Shown here piece by piece: positions 44,420 through 56,055 of a DNA stretch of 64,000 nucleotides. Within the stretch, counting starts at the first letter, position 1; every line of letters begins with the position of its first letter. The DNA comes from Vombatus ursinus. Its lineage: Eukaryota > Chordata > Mammalia > Diprotodontia > Vombatidae. The translations under genes were made by a program, and so were the position numbers. The notes beneath the pieces were generated by a model. It did not search any database, was not told where the DNA came from, and saw only the letters and a list, made by a program, of their open reading frames with translations. Location of the stretch: contig NW_020954557.1 of the NCBI RefSeq assembly GCF_900497805.2, positions 37,787,264-37,851,263 of the forward strand, read 5' to 3'.

Positions 44420-45340
44420 TCCCTCTCATTTTTTCAATCTTTCTCCGTCTACAAATTCTTTCTCCATTGCCAAAAAAATGTTCTGAACTAACCATCCTTA
44501 AAAACCTTTTATTTGACTCTATTATCGCCTCAAGTTACTATCCAATAGCTTTCCTACATTTCACTGTCAAACTCCTAGAATCATCTACACTCACTTCTTC
44601 CACTTTTATACCACTCAACCACCACATTTCTCAACTACTTACAATCAGACTTCTGATCCTATATATTGTTGAAACTACGCTGTCTAAAGTTACTGATTAT
44701 TTTATAACTTATTAAAGTTATATTAAAAGCAATTGATGTGTTTTCAATCCTTTACATCTCCAATTCATTCTCTACACAGAAGCCAAAATAATCTTGCTAA
44801 GACACAGGTTTTATCATTCCGCTCCTCTGTTCAGAAACCTTCAGTAGCTCCCCATTACCTTTAGGATAAAATGCAAACTTGTGAGTCTGATGTTCAAGGT
44901 TCTCCACAATGGCTATAACTAACCTTTATAGCTTTATTTCATATTACTACATTTTACAAACTCTATGCTCTAACCATACTGGACCTCTAGCTCTTTGTCA
45001 TATTGGATATATCATCTCGTACCACCATATAGATTCCCATGGTCTATCCTCACTACTACCACCCTGCCTATATCTTCACATCTCTACTCCTAAGAATCCT
45101 TATTTTCCTTCTAGGGTCAACTCAGGTTCCATCTCTTCCATGAAGATCCTGCAAGTTGATAATTTTCCTTCTATCCTCAGATTCCCTTTATGATGTTTAT
45201 TTTTGTCCCCGGCATCATCCTGAGCAAATTGCAATCTCCTAAAGGAGGGGGATTGTTTTGCTTTTGAATTTCTGGTACCTGGAACAGTGCCTTGCAAATA
45301 AGAAGTGTTTAATAAGTATTGAATTGATTTGAGCTGTAAG
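44420..45340 (+). mobile_element. L2, RT to 3' end with an internal gap
   Basis: The sense frame at about 44480-44715 reads SSYYPIAFLHFTVKLLESS and VETTLSKVTDYFI, matching the L2 RT segment SxYRPISLLPFxxKLLE...ETALLKVTNDLL. After a gap at about 44760 the C-terminal RT region resumes (cagtagctccccattacctt). The 3'UTR and terminus (cagtgccttgcaaataagaa, TTTAATAAGTATTGAA) follow. Confidence 0.85.
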
Positions 45341-45589
45341 GAGGACAGCAAATAGAAGCGAGTGTCAGCATTTTTGTAGTGTTCTAGTCTGATTGTTAAA
45401 GATAGTTGAAGCACTGTATTTGGGCTCTAACACTTTATTACCAGATGTTCTATATGAGGAACTGGAAATGACATTTTTAAGAAATTGGGGCCATGAAGAG
45501 AAGCTGGACATGACTCTGTACACAAAAAAGAACTTTGTGTTGGAATAGACACAATTTTAAATGTAGTCAGGGACTGAATTTCAAGAAAG

Positions 45590-46000
45590 AGTGAAGAGGG
45601 AAAGATTCCAAAACAATAGAAAATTCTAAATATGGCATTATTAATCCATAAAAATCCACTAAGAAGATATCAAACACTATATACCCATATGTCTACTTTT
45701 TCATCTCTACACATGCCTATCTTTGATGAAAATATGAGAAAGTATGAGGAAGGCATTTGCAGATGACTTTCTATGTTAGATAACACTTTTTAATCACACA
45801 AATGATTGAAAGGTATAGAAAATCAAAGACTCCATTATGTTTCTTGTTTGTTGACAGCAAGAAAAAGAAGAAAGAAAAGAAAAAAAAGATTTTGACTGAA
45901 TAGAGTAAAACATAGCCTTGAAGGCTCCCTTTCAAAAAGGTGTTTCCCATGAATATTTTGAATATATCTACTCCTTGGTAGATGCAGTTGCATATATAAT
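45590..46000 (+). mobile_element. RTE-clade LINE, reverse-transcriptase remnant
   Basis: The sense frames give KHYIPICLLFHLY (RTE NYRPICLLSHLY) near 45670, MIERYRKSKTPLCFLFVD near 45805-45857 (RTE IERCREYKxPLCLLFVDYKKAFD), and a diverged ALKAPFQKGVSHEYF segment near 45920. The KKAF position is expanded into an A-rich stretch. Interrupted by stops and 5'-truncated. Confidence 0.75.
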
Positions 46001-46009
46001 TTTATTCAG

Positions 46010-46268
46010 AGAGAGCTAGGTGGCATAGTGGATAGAGCTGGAGTTAGAAGACGTGATTCAAATCAAGCCTTACACTGGATTTGACTGTCAGCTGTGTGAC
46101 CCTGGGCAAGTCACTTAACTTCTTTTTGCCTCAGTTTCCTCAACTATAAAATGGGGATAATAATAATAATAATAATAGAACTTCCATCCTAGGATTGTGT
46201 GAGGGTCAAATGAAATCATATTTATAAAGCACAGTGTCCAGCACATAGTAGGTGCTATATAAATGCTT
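46010..46268 (+). mobile_element. MIR-type CORE-SINE
   Basis: Sense: gagctaggtggcatagtgga, gggcaagtcacttaacttct, atggggataataataataat, cagcacatagtaggtgctat. Confidence 0.85.
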
Positions 46269-46272
46269 TAGA

Positions 46273-46346
46273 GCAGTTAAGTGGAGCAATTGATAGAACG
46301 CCAAGCCTGTAATCAGGAAGACCTGAGTTCAAATCCAGCCTCTCTA
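46273..46346 (+). mobile_element. SINE head fragment
   Basis: gagcagttaagtggagcaat and aatcaggaagacctgagttc: the tRNA-like head of a WSINE/Mar1 SINE, truncated 3'. Confidence 0.7.
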
Positions 46347-46502
46347 TATGTCCCTCAAAGCCATATCTTACAACATTTCGTTCTAGTCTCTAATTTCTCA
46401 TTTCACATTACCTTCATTTATTCATATTCAGCCAACCAGCTGTGAAAATCTCCACTATTATTTTCTTCTTAAATGATTAGCTTTTTCTTTATAAATTTAG
46501 CT

Positions 46503-46648
46503 TCTGGGGCAGCTAGGTGGTGTAGTGATAGAACACTGACCCTGGAATCAGCGGGACCTAAATTCAAAGCAGGCCCCAGACACTTAGTAACTGTGTGACT
46601 CTTGGCAAGTCATTTAACCTTGATTACCTCTCCTGAAAAGATAAATAC
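46503..46648 (+). mobile_element. WSINE1-like SINE with perfect target duplication
   Basis: Sense copy: tctggggcagctaggtggtg, gcaagtcatttaaccttgat. Flanked by ataaatttagct at 46491-46502 and 46649-46660. Confidence 0.9.
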
Positions 46649-46720
46649 ATAAATTTAGCTCCTATGTGATTTTGTACATAAACATTTAGAATCAATATGA
46701 TCACTTTATCCATGTAAATG

Positions 46721-46963
46721 TCGTTGTTTAGTCGTTTTTCAGTCATGTCTGACTCTTCATGACCCCATTTGGGGTTTTCTTGGCAAAGACACTGGAGTGG
46801 CTCACCATTTCCTTCTCTGCTCATTTTACAGATGAGGAAACTGAGGCAGAGTAAAGTGACTTGCCCAGGGTCACACAGTTAGTAAGTGTCTGAGGCCTGC
46901 TTTGAACTCAGGTCTTCTTGATTGTAGACCTAGTGCTCTATCTGCTATTCCACCTTTGCTGCC
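46721..46963 (-). mobile_element. Mar1-like CORE-SINE
   Basis: Full-length reverse copy starting tcgttgtttagtcgtttttc. tgtaaa occurs on both sides. Confidence 0.9.
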
Positions 46964-46999
46964 TGTAAACTTTGAGCATAATATAACTTTCTTGTTTTG

Positions 47000-47340
47000 C
47001 TCTTCACTTTTTCTGGTTTGAATTCAGATATCATTAATGCAACTCCAGATTTTCTTGAGCTCGTATGGTGAATTTTAGTCCACATTTTTAATTGAAATTC
47101 CTTATAAATCTTTTGATATTAGATATGTCTTCCTGTAGAGAACATATTGTTGGATTCAGTTTTTGTTTTTAACCTACTGTATTACTCTGTTTGTATAGAG
47201 GAATGCTATCAGTTTATATTCTAAATTGTAATAGTCATATTTAGTTTGTCTTTTACCACTCTTTGCTAAATCCTGAAGGAAATACACCTTTTAAAATTTC
47301 ATTATATATTTTCTTTAACTGAACTCAATCCAACACTATG
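47000..47340 (-). mobile_element. L1 fragment, ORF2 endonuclease region
   Basis: Antisense L1 endonuclease sequence: atcattaatgcaactccaga, tattgttggattcagttttt, aaattgtaatagtcatattt. Confidence 0.6.
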
Positions 47341-47529
47341 CAAAGTTATTAATTATTATGATGCTTTGAGAATCACTATATTTTGACTTACAACTTGCAC
47401 CTAACGAAGTTGCAACAATTAACCCCCTCCCCCGATTCTTGTCAAAGAAAGGGAGTTTAACACCTTCTTGTACTTTCCTTCCTCATTCTCCTTAATTTTT
47501 GTCATCCAAAATGCCCTTTTTTGTTATAT

Positions 47530-47770
47530 AGGGCTAGTGATGAGACCTGTGATTTCATTGATATAGGGAGCTCTCCAGTGAAGAAACTCCCTTTTCTGAT
47601 TCACATTGGCACCTCCACAACCTGTCGTCTTAGGGGGTTGTTTAGAATTCTCTGAGATTAAGTGACTTGTCCGGTGTCAATACCAGGCAATATGTGTCAG
47701 ATGTGGGCCTCGAACTCAGGTTTTTCTGGTTGGAAGGGCAGCTCTCTATCCATTATTCCATATCACCTCT
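47530..47770 (-). mobile_element. Ther/Opo-type CORE-SINE
   Basis: Reverse copy: tttcattgatatagggagct, gaagaaactcccttttctga, gattaagtgacttgtccggt, ctctctatccattattccat. Confidence 0.8.
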
Positions 47771-48184
47771 TGTTTTTGGTTATATGCTCCTTTAAATTCT
47801 ATTTGCCATTCTTTCTCTACTGCAACTCCTTGCTATACTATATCACTCATTAATTAACCTACACAATGTTAAATTTATTTTGATCACCCCATAGCAATTA
47901 TGTTGAGCTAATAACTGGTTAATTACAGTTGTAAATTATCAATTGTTTTAGGTACTTAATTATTTAAGATATTTCTCTAGAGCTACTCTAAATGTTTGTT
48001 CCCCCTTTCTCTCTTTCTTTTAAATTTGATTTTATTTTTCATTAACTTTCTAAGTACCTTAAAAAAAATCCCACTGTTCCTCTAAGCCAAAAGCTTTTCT
48101 GAAACTGGCCCTTTTCTCCAAGAATTGTTCAGAGTGCTTTTGGAATGAGTCTTTCTTTAAAAAAAAAAAAAAAGAATCAGAGGA
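47771..48184. other. Intronic sequence, AT-rich, nothing recognised
   Basis: An A-run at 48160-48174 closes the stretch. Confidence 0.45.
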
Positions 48185-48560
48185 TCAGAGATAGCAGGAT
48201 TGGAAGACGCCAGAGATCAGCTAGTCCAGGGGTTCCTAATCTTAATCCAAATGAATAATATTTGTAAAGCAGTTAGCATAGGTCCTGGCTCATAATATGT
48301 ACTGAATAAATAAATGCTTATTCCCTTTCCCTTCTCTTAAACCTGGCATCCATTTTTTAAAAAGATAAATAGCTAATGATTTCAACATAATTGGTTTCCT
48401 TTTTTAATCCCATATATTTTATCTTATGAATTTAAACAAAGGGTTGTCAATGAAACAAAAAAAGATTAAGAACCCCTGACCTCTTCATTTATAGAGGAGG
48501 AAACTGAGACTGAAAAAGTTGAAGTAATTGAGAATTACTTGTCCCAAGTCCTAACCCTCC
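48185..48560 (-). mobile_element. MIR3 split by a hAT element
   Basis: The 3' end (agcaggattggaagacgcca, gatcagctagtc) lies left of 48227. The core (atagaggaggaaactgagac) resumes at about 48487. Confidence 0.65.
48227..48478. mobile_element. hAT-type DNA element with internal MIR 3' piece
   Basis: Inverted ends caggggttcctaatctt and aagattaagaacccctg (16/17 complementary). 48250-48325 (tttgtaaagcagttagcata, ctggctcataatatgtactg) resembles a MIR 3' end inserted within it. Confidence 0.7.
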
Positions 48561-49184
48561 CAACACTGCACTATAAGTGGTCTGTATTTTAATTGATACA
48601 ATGCTGCACCAAGGTGTATGGCACAGGATGCAGGTTCTAATAAGTCATAGGCAAGTTCTATTCATTTGTTTTGAATGAGTTTCTTTTTTCTCTTTGTCAC
48701 TTCCAATGAGGTTCTGCCTTTCCAGTTTTCTCCAGCTTCAGAAGGCTTCATTTGGAAGGTCACTTGGTAAGAACTGAGGGTCAACTGTTCTGCTTAGCTG
48801 ACTGAAACAATCAGATTCCACAGTGTTGAGGATTGTAGAGGTCTTTGTTATACAGGTATCCAGGGAACAAATTCTCCAGTCCTCTGCCCTTCTTGCTTTT
48901 CAGCCATGCATTCACAGGTGCCACAAATTCCAAAACATACCCACCAGAAAACCCAGCCCTTGTGGGAAAGCTCTTCTTTGCCCCTTCAAATGAGAGCAGT
49001 TTGGCTTATGTCACATTTTCCCAATGAACAGCATGAAGGGCTTGGAGTAATTTCTTTCTAAAGTTTGCTGAATGCCTGGTTATGCTTTCTATTTCTTGAA
49101 TATTTCCTCCCTACACTTTCTTTTTTCTTGTTGTTTTTAAAAATAAATTATCATTGATAGCTTGTTTGTACATAGTTATTTTCC
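48561..49184. other. Intronic sequence, nothing recognised
   Basis: The 60-codon frame at 48845-49027 has no recognised motif. Confidence 0.45.
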
Positions 49185-49312
49185 CATTGTCTCTCCCATT
49201 AGACTAAGAGCTCCCCAAGAACAATGACTGTCATTTACTTTTCTTTGTATCCCCAAAGCTTAGCACAGTGCTGGCACACCGTAGGCACTTAATAAATCCT
49301 TATTGACTATAT
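49185..49312 (+). mobile_element. L2 3' end
   Basis: agactaagagctccccaaga, cttagcacagtgctggcaca, cttaataaatccttattgac. Confidence 0.8.
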
Positions 49313-50196
49313 TACCTAAACTTTTCAGTTTCCTTTCCCCTTTTAGAGAACCATCTTTTATGATAAAGAATTAAAAAAAAGAAAAGAAAAAAAGAGCAAT
49401 CAGCAAAACTGATCAAAATATTGAAAAAAATCAAATGATATATGTGATACTCTACCTCTGTAGACCCTGCACTCAAACCTCTACAAAGGAGTTGGGGGAG
49501 ATCCCACCTACATTTTTACTTTGTGGCTTCTGAGTTCTCTGATTTTAACAAAGATCATACAAATATGATAGTATTTTGTACAATAAATACCAGTTTCAGA
49601 CCATCAATAGCCCACTGTTTATGATGCCACCTAGTGGATTTTATCCATAATAATCACATAGTAATATCAGGATGCCCCAGTTTAATCAGGGCATGAAATA
49701 TCCAGTACAATAGAAATCACTTTAGGATTACATTAACTAGTAATTCTCTCGAAGCAATTATTTATCCCTTTAGGACCATTAACTACTTGACACAGATTGG
49801 GAAACAGAAAAACCTGAAATTAAACTCTTTGAAGCCATTGAGGACCAATTAGGCATAAAGATGAAAGCATCTTTGAAGTCATTATATAGACAAAGGGAAA
49901 ACAAGATTTGATTTATAAAAATCTGCTTTACATACTTTTTTAAGGGGAACAGGGCCATGTTGTCACAGTCTGGGAGTTGAACATAGGCTCTTTTGACTCT
50001 AAGTGGGGTTGACCTTCCATACATTAGACCAAGCTCTCACTAATTATTATGATAATTGATTTATAGTTGTTTCAAGGAACATTCATGTTTATAGGGCAGA
50101 GGAGAGCAAGTCTATGTAATTTATTTAGACATTTAGCAAAAAATATAGGAAATTCTGTAGAGTCAATGAGGAATATAGGTTTATATTTAAATTACT
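49313..50196. other. Intronic sequence, nothing recognised
   Basis: A-rich at 49372-49400. 49960-50040 may be a MIR tail. Confidence 0.4.
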
Positions 50197-50271
50197 TTAT
50201 TTTTTATTTTTATTTATTTATTTATTTTTAGACCATTTGGGTTAAGTGACTTGCCCAGGGTCACACAGCTA
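50197..50271 (-). mobile_element. 5'-truncated WSINE-like SINE
   Basis: A T/A-rich tail (ttatttatttatttattttt) then tttgggttaagtgacttgcc and cagggtcacacagct, with no head. aaattactttat precedes and aaattatttttt follows, a possible target duplication. Confidence 0.75.
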
Positions 50272-50275
50272 TATT

Positions 50276-51112
50276 GAAATTATTTTTTAGAGAGGTAGTT
50301 TAGTGGAAGGAATATTGGGTTGGAAACCAAGAAACCTACGTTTTGTCACTATCCAGTTTTTTGATACTTCTAAAATTGCTACTTTGGGAGTGCCTCAGCA
50401 GGACTAAATGCTTTCTAAGGTTGCTTCCACCTCAGTTGTTTGGATTTTAAGTGTCCAAATCTAATTGCTCATAGAAGCCTGTAGTCCCATATTTGAATGA
50501 GCTTTTACACATAAGGAATGATTTTGATGATGAAGACATGATGTTGCAATCACTGATGTGTGACTCTTGGTTGTTTATTAGATAGTGTTATGGGAGTATT
50601 TATCTACTTTTTAAATTCCGGGGTAATTATGCTGGTTTCATAAAGGAAGTTATCAAGATCCTCTTAGCTTACAGCCTGATAGGTCTTTGAATTGATTGTC
50701 AATTGAATATTAAGAATGAATTAAGAATTGAATTAAGAATTAATATCAGTGTGAGTTATTACTCTTGCCAATATTGAGCAAATATTTCATAATTTTAAAG
50801 TTCTTTTTGCTTTAAGATGTCAGCAAGATAGAACAAAAGTAAGCCATATCCTTATTGAAAAAGATGAGTAGAGGAAAAGAAAGCAGAACTATGATGATAA
50901 GGAAGCTTCACAGAAAAATAGACAGGAAATGAAGAGACTGAAGCTGATTTTTATTTGAAATCTTTCCTGATGCCCCGAGATGAAAGTGATCTCTCCCTTT
51001 TCAAATTCCTCAAAACTCATTATCTGAACCTCTTCCTTTGATTTCTCACTCTGAGCCTTAAACTTATTTGTGTTCATGTTTTAAGTACTATTTAGACTGT
51101 AATAAGAATATT
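50276..51112. other. Intronic sequence, nothing recognised
   Basis: Contains a small GAATTAAGAATT-type repeat at 50695-50745. No exon was seen. Confidence 0.45.
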
Positions 51113-51335
51113 TATAATAGCACTTTAAGTTTTGCAAATCACTTTATGTCCATGTCCTCATTTGAGCCTCACAACACTGTGACAGGTGTTATCCCCATTT
51201 CACAAATAAGGAAGCTCAGAGAGGTTAAATAAATTGCCCAGGATCACACAGCAATTGAATGTCAGAGATGAGATTTGAACCCAACTCTTCCTGGCTCCGA
51301 GTCAAGTGTTTTAGCTCCTGAATAGTGTTACCCAG
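51113..51335 (-). mobile_element. MIR
   Basis: Reverse MIR: gttttgcaaatcactttatg, gttatccccatttcacaaat, ttgcccaggatcacacagca, tgagatttgaacccaactct. Confidence 0.85.
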
Positions 51336-52189
51336 CACTGTGAGCTTTTTAATAGTTTGTGTTTTAATTCATCTTTGTATGCCCATCACAACATCTTATA
51401 CCTATGAGATATTTGATAAACGTTTATTATGTTGACTTCAATTCAGTTTTGTTGCATTTATAATTTGTACTGGCAAGAGAGTTTAATGATGGCACACATT
51501 GTCTCCTGGCAGTAGTAATGGCTATTTGGGCTGATACATTGGAAACAGTTGAAAGTAGAGACATATGTTCTTTTCTTGTGGCCCATGATTTTGTGTGCAT
51601 GGTCATACCAGCCTGTGGCAATATGATCTGACAGTTTTCACTGGCCCATGATCAGTTAGTTGCTAGATCACAGAGAAATTAATGTCCATCCAGTCCAAAC
51701 TCAGTTAATAGAAGTTTGCATATTTGTAATTAGCTATTACTACCCTGCTGCATTTTCAGACAGAAAAATAGTTAACGTTTTTTTTTTATTTTCATGAAAA
51801 GGGATCTTATTTTGAATTAAAATGGCCCCAAATTAAATTCCAAATATGTTAAGGCATCAGAGCTAGGAAGCATGCTAAGTTTTTCATACATTTATCTATT
51901 CCAATTTGTCATCAATCTGCTGTTAAATACAGAAGATGTGGGGAAAAAAATAATGCTTTTGTACTCATCTACCCTTATCTGAATCAATTATGTAGTTCAC
52001 TACATTTTGTTCAAGAAAAATATCTATGTGTTACCAAAGATTCCTGGCATCTGAGGGAGAAGGGAAAAGGCTTTCTTCAAACTAGTCTCATTAGCATTAC
52101 TGCATCCGACTTGAATGTTTGCTTATAAGACTCATCCTACTGTTAAGAGAGGATTTTTGTAGTGCGTGTGAAAGGTTGCAAGACAGTAG
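51336..52189. other. Intronic sequence, nothing recognised
   Basis: No exon or family was recognised. Confidence 0.45.
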
Positions 52190-52246
52190 ATGGTGGTTGT
52201 TGTTGTGGAGGTGTTGCTGCTGCTGCTGTTGTTGTGGTTGTTGTAA
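52190..52246. repeat. TTG/TGC trinucleotide repeat
   Basis: An imperfect (GTT)n/(GCT)n run immediately before a sense Mar1 copy. Glutamine-rich frames on the minus strand here are repeat artefacts. Confidence 0.9.
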
Positions 52247-52491
52247 GGGCAGGTAGGTGGCACAGTGGATAGAGTGCTGGGCCTGGAGTCTGGAAGACTC
52301 TCCTGTGGTCAAATCTGTCCTCAGACACTTACTAGCTGTGTGACTTTGGGCAAGTCAGTTAACCCTGTTTGCCTTAGTTTCTCCATGTGTAAAATGAGCT
52401 GGAGAAGGAAACGGCAAACTGCTCTAGTATATTTTCCAAGAAAACCCCAAATGGGGTCACAAACAGTTGAACCCAACACAACAACAGCAAC
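52247..52491 (+). mobile_element. Mar1-like CORE-SINE
   Basis: Complete sense copy: gggcaggtaggtggcacagt, ccccaaatggggtcacaaac, acaacaacagcaac tail. Confidence 0.9.
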
Positions 52492-53579
52492 TTTACTACC
52501 CTGAAACTCTCACAGAAAAATGATTGCATTTATTCTGGAAGAAAGAGAAGAGGGAAGGAAAGGAAGAGAGAAGAGGAGAAGGGAAAGGGAAATGTTAAAT
52601 TTCTTGTCCCAGAGATTCCGTAACTTGTCTTGATAATGTTTTCCCATATATCATCCCAATTTTTAGATTCATTCTTTTTGTTTGTTTGTTTGTTTGTTTA
52701 TTTTTGCAAAAGAACTGGGTGGTGAAACTCATGTTGGAGCTCAGGAGGCAGCTTTAAATTTGTTCACAGAAGACCATAAAAAAAATCCTCTGAGGATTTA
52801 CTTTAAAAAAATATTTTTTTATATAGCCATCACACCTCAGCTAATAACGCTTAACTCCATTCTGGGCAGTCTCACTCCTCCTTTTCAAACTCTTTTTCAA
52901 GGGCATGAATAAGAATTTTTTTTGGAAATAGTCAGTCATATTCCTTTTTTTTGTTGTTGTTGCCATTTGCAATTTACAGCCCTATTTTCCTCTTCTCCCA
53001 CGTGGTTCCATTACTTTCAGCCTCTTTCTATCACCCAAATCAATGTCATTTAATGTGTGTAATGGAGTGAAAAACTTACATTGAATCAATTTTCTGCTTC
53101 AGAAGAATTTCTTTAAAAAAAAACCATAACAAGTATCTTTCAAAAGATTAAATAAATCTGCATTGAACTGTGTAGATATGACACATACTCTTAATTGGGC
53201 CAAACTTTAAACCCAAACGATCAGTAGTGCAGAATTTTAATAACCCGCTCATTGTGAAACTTAAACTGTACTTCTTAGTACCAGAAATGGTAAGTTGTTT
53301 TCATGTTGACTGCTTCCATGTTGTATTTTAATTTTACTGACCATCCCAGAAAACTGGTAGAAGCTGTATTTGTAGCTAAACCACCAGTTGGGTTACTTTG
53401 TGTATAAACAAAACAACCAGTTAACTAAAATTTCCCCTTTTCAAGCAGCTGTGATCGTATCATGAAACAACCAATTCATACCCATGATAGAGATTTGCTT
53501 TATGTAGCCTGATTTCAGATTTCTTTTTCAGTTCTACAGGATTTTTGACTATAAATTATGTTGCTAATAATTATATATA
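52492..53579. other. Intronic sequence, nothing recognised
   Basis: Purine-rich at 52540-52595, (TTTG)n at 52677-52700, T-runs near 52918 and 52945. Confidence 0.45.
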
Positions 53580-54240
53580 ATTAATAATGTATAGATTATC
53601 TTAGTGATGGAGAAAAGATCCTTCCATCTTTCTTTCCTTATTTATCCGTTGTTGCTCTTGGAATTCTTAACCTTTTGTTCTTCTGTGTAAATTTAATTGT
53701 TATTTTTCTAGGCCTATAAAATATTCTTCTTGAAGTTTGATTGGTAGAATGCTGAATAAATTCATTTAGGTAGTGTTGTGATTTTTATTATGTTGGTTCC
53801 ACCTACTCATAAGTAATTAATGTTTCTCAAATTATTGTCTGTATTTCTGCAAAGAGTGTTTTATAGTTGCATTTGTACAGTCCCTGGGAAGATCTTGGTA
53901 GATACACTCCCAAATATTTTTGCAGCTTTTGTGGTCCTTTTGAATTGAATTTCTCTTTTTAGCTCTTCCTATTGAGTTTTATTGATCATATGTTGGAATG
54001 CTAGTGACATGTGTAGATGTATTTTATAGCCAACTTTGTGGAAGTTGTCAAATATTTTAATTTATTATAGTTGACTTTCAAGGATTCTCTAAGAACACCA
54101 TTATATCATCTATGAAAAGCAATAATTTTGCCTCATTTTGTTTATGATTCCTAGAGCTTTTAATGGAAACAGTTACTCGATTTTGTCAAGTCTTTCAGTG
54201 TCTATTAATATAATAATATTGTTTTATTTCTCATATTCAT
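53580..54240 (-). mobile_element. L1 fragment, ORF2 RT region
   Basis: Antisense L1 RT: tgaagtttgattggtagaat, gatacactcccaaatatttt, aactttgtggaagttgtcaa, tctctaagaacaccattata, atcatctatgaaaagcaata (the FADD-flanking part). Old and interrupted. Confidence 0.8.
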
Positions 54241-54439
54241 TTTCAAAGACGTGAGTAAAATTTTTATTTCTCTGGTAATAATGAATCTGTTATATTATTT
54301 TAGTCAAAATATTCATATTGATTATGCATTTAAACACAGCTCATGTATACTAATTGGTGAGTATGTACACTGGGGGTTGTCACATATATGTTCACCAAAG
54401 GTATCTACAATTCTCATGAAAGGTGTCCTTTTGAAAGTT

Positions 54440-54590
54440 TGAACAAAAAAAGGAGACTCTATTTTCAAAGTTTTTCAAGTCCTTTTCTTTGCAGATGACA
54501 TCATACAGATTGCATCAGGTCCTGCAATGCTACTTAACGACTTAATGTTCCTCCTCTGTGAAATATATTTTCTTTTCAATAAAAAAATAT
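54440..54590 (+). mobile_element. RTE-like LINE remnant with the FADD motif
   Basis: The sense frame (54452 on) reads GDSIFKVFQVLFFADDIIQI and then ASGPAMLLNDLMFLL. The FADD box and following residues suit the RT palm of an RTE-clade LINE. GDSI sits unusually close to FADD, so sequence is missing between them. Confidence 0.6.
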
Positions 54591-54594
54591 CGTT

Positions 54595-54815
54595 GATAAA
54601 AGGAACTCCCATTGAAGAATCTCCTTCTGTTCACTCAGGTTGGTACCAGCTCTGTAGCATATAGCCTTAGACTGAGAGTTGCCTACAGTGCCAACAAATT
54701 GAATGACTGGCCAAGGGTCATGCACCCAATGTGTGTCAGTAGTAGGGCTTCAAACTACCTCTTAACAGACTCTGAGGACAGCTCTCTACCTTTTAAACCA
54801 TCCTTGCCTTCTCCT
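54595..54815 (-). mobile_element. Ther/Opo-type CORE-SINE
   Basis: Reverse copy: aactcccattgaagaatctc, ttagactgagagttgcctac, caatgtgtgtcagtagtagg, agctctctaccttttaaacc. Confidence 0.75.
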
Positions 54816-55335
54816 TGCCAAGTCCAATCCCTCTATGTGAGTCCTTGATCCTATCTTCTCTTATCTTCTCCAGCAGACTGATCCCAGTTCTTTCTAATCT
54901 TTAATCTCTGCTTACCTACTGTTTCCTTGCTTAACACTGACAAATGCAGTTAAGCCTCCTCTATTTAAAAAAAAGCCAGACTATCTCACTATCTCTTCTA
55001 TCATCCTACGTCTCCTCACTTTCTCAGCCAAATTCTTCGAAGAAGCTGACTACACTCAACATCTCCATCTCCTCTCTTCTTACTTCTTTGTAGATAAGTC
55101 TAAGATCTTCACATCCACCCATGTCACCTTCTTCATGAAGTCTTACCTAATTTCCCCACTGTTCCCCCCCAGCTATTATTGTTGTTTTCCCCAAGGTGAC
55201 TATAAATGTTTTATATGTGTTTCATATGTATGTGCCTTTTGGAATGCAAGCTCATCAAGGGCAGCGACTGTTCACTTTTATCTTTGTGTACTTAGCATTT
55301 AGTACATACATACTAGGTGCTTTATAAATTAGGCT
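54816..55335 (+). mobile_element. L2 3' region
   Basis: cccatgtcaccttcttcatg, aagtcttacctaatttcccc, gaatgcaagctcatcaaggg, aggtgctttataaatt. The 5' part is diverged. Confidence 0.7.
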
Positions 55336-56055
55336 GCTGATTAATAATTTTTGGAGGAGGAAGGGAAGGAACTAGCAGCAGCAAAGATCAAGAAAGGCCC
55401 CAGGCAGAAAGCGACACTTGAGCTTGCTAGGAATTCTAAGAGGTGAGAAGGGAAATATACTGACACATATGTGTTTTCCAAAGCATACATTTCCTCACTA
55501 ACACCCAATTATTGATGGAAGCAAACTGTATAATAGTTTGGCTGAAAGGTTGTTTTTTTGTTTTGTTTTTGTTTTTTTACTATGAATGGAAAAGCAGGTG
55601 TTCCAGTCATGTCATGGGGTTGAAGGGTGACCGAGAGCACAGATGTTGTCCTTGAAATAACAAAGGAAACAGAAAATGTCTAACACCTTGAGTGGATCCT
55701 CTGTTGTGGGTATATAGAATTATATGAGCAAGGAAAGGAAAGGATGAAATCAGAAGGGTTGCAGTTTACTCCAATAGAGGGCCTATTTATGTCAGTGGTA
55801 TAGATAAACCAAAATATTGAAATGGCATCTTGTTAATGCAAGATCTTTCATCTTTTTGTCATGTATTATAATTTACATGTCTGGTCTTTGACTAAATCGT
55901 GTGCTTGCTAAAGCAAGGCTCCAAGATTTGAATTGCATTAAAACTGCCTTTTAATCCACGTTTATCTCTGTTTGGTCCTTAGAGCTTTTCACAACACGAT
56001 CCAATCCTGCTTTTCTAGTTTCATTGTTAATTACTCACCTTCAGGTATTCTACAG
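55336..56055. other. Intronic sequence, nothing recognised
   Basis: A TTTTG run at 55551-55578 is the only simple feature. Confidence 0.45.

Noticed and set aside
52097-52328. Gln- and His-rich minus-strand frames
   Set aside because: Read-through of the TTG/TGC repeat next to a Mar1 copy.
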